64,000 nt of DNA from G963667675 sp965197565 (GTDB lineage Bacteria > Chloroflexota > Dehalococcoidia > Lucifugimonadales > UBA3495). The stretch lies in NCBI GenBank assembly GCA_965197565.1, contig CBDANK010000003.1, positions 744,001 to 808,000 on the forward strand, written 5' to 3'. The translations under genes were made by a program, and so were the position numbers. Shown piece after piece: positions 63,740-64,000 of the stretch (its first letter is position 1; each line of letters starts with the position of its first letter). The notes beneath the pieces are model-generated. The model was not told the origin of the DNA and did not search any database. It saw only the letters and a program-made list of their open reading frames with translations.

Positions 63740-64000
63740 GAGCCGTTCTCCCCGCTTCGAGTGTTGGGCGGGTTCTGGACATAGTGCTGCGCCAAGTCTA
63801 TTCCCACCTTCCGCAGCAGCTTCTTGTCCTCCTTTGGAGTCCCTGCTTCGGCCACTCGCAGCAGGGTGTCCCCCGCATGAGTACTCACAGTCCTCCCGGA
63901 CAAGGCGGCAAGCTCCGGGGGTTCCTGCCCTTGCTGCACCATGCGGATACGATGCCGCAGCCCTTTGCGCAGCATGGTCACGCCCCGGTCCTCCGCCCCC
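63736..64000 (-). CDS. C-terminus of a Rieske aromatic-ring-hydroxylating dioxygenase, runs off the window
   Basis: The frame is open to the window edge and reads EDRGVTMLRKGLRHRIRMVQ QGQEPP, ending SGENGS. The RGVxxLRRxLxxxIxxVQxGxxP pattern is that of phthalate-4,5-dioxygenase-type large subunits near the C-terminus. The Rieske and catalytic iron sites lie beyond the window. The stop shares CTAG with the MFS gene stop (tail to tail). It adds to the aromatic-catabolic theme. Confidence 0.6.
   Translation of the reverse strand, partial: GAEDRGVTMLRKGLRHRIRMVQQGQEPPELAALSGRTVSTHAGDTLLRVAEAGTPKEDKKLLRKVGIDLAQHYVQNPPNTRSGENGS

Overview
The window looks like a contig from a GC-rich uncultured bacterium, most plausibly Chloroflexota (Dehalococcoidia/SAR202-like). 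That assignment is an inference. It rests on five luciferase-like flavin monooxygenase (LLM) paralogues, several amidohydrolases, lipoproteins with Pro/Thr-rich linkers, an archaeal-type PEP carboxylase and abundant dispersed intergenic repeats. No rRNA, tRNA or CRISPR array was found.

Bases 1-12,700 are a defence island on the + strand. A DUF1156-type DNA methyltransferase, a TIR-domain protein, an unrecognised His-rich protein and a PLD-SNF2 helicase form a tight four-gene operon whose 5' end lies outside the window. A broken C-terminal remnant of a restriction-methylase follows. Then come a PIN-like nuclease, a 32-codon ORF and a 1181-residue SIR2 protein. The combination of modification, translocation and two NAD-targeting effector types suggests layered anti-phage defence.

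Bases 12,700-24,700 are a graveyard of mobile and accessory DNA. It holds a TPR remnant, a restriction-subunit remnant, two decayed conjugation ATPase genes, a MITE-like element and an RCC1-ankyrin lipoprotein gene split by two frameshifts. That gene lies between 96-bp direct repeats. An IS3-family transposase scrap, a TPP-enzyme pseudogene with two frameshifts, and an IS630 element inserted in a LiaF-like gene complete the region.

Bases 24,700-64,000 are mostly intact catabolic genes: GMC oxidoreductase, SDR, LLM oxidoreductases, PEP carboxylase, four amidohydrolases, a serine hydrolase, two peptide-type solute-binding lipoproteins, two RidA proteins, two M24 pita-bread enzymes, an acetolactate-synthase-like TPP enzyme, a nitroreductase, a VOC protein, two homocysteine-methyltransferase-like genes (one broken), an HpaB-type monooxygenase, a DUF1989 protein, an MFS carrier and the end of a Rieske dioxygenase. 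This resembles a toolkit for oxidising and hydrolysing diverse organic compounds. The two binding-protein genes share duplicated promoter regions with CRP-like operators. Intergenic spaces carry at least two families of dispersed repeats.
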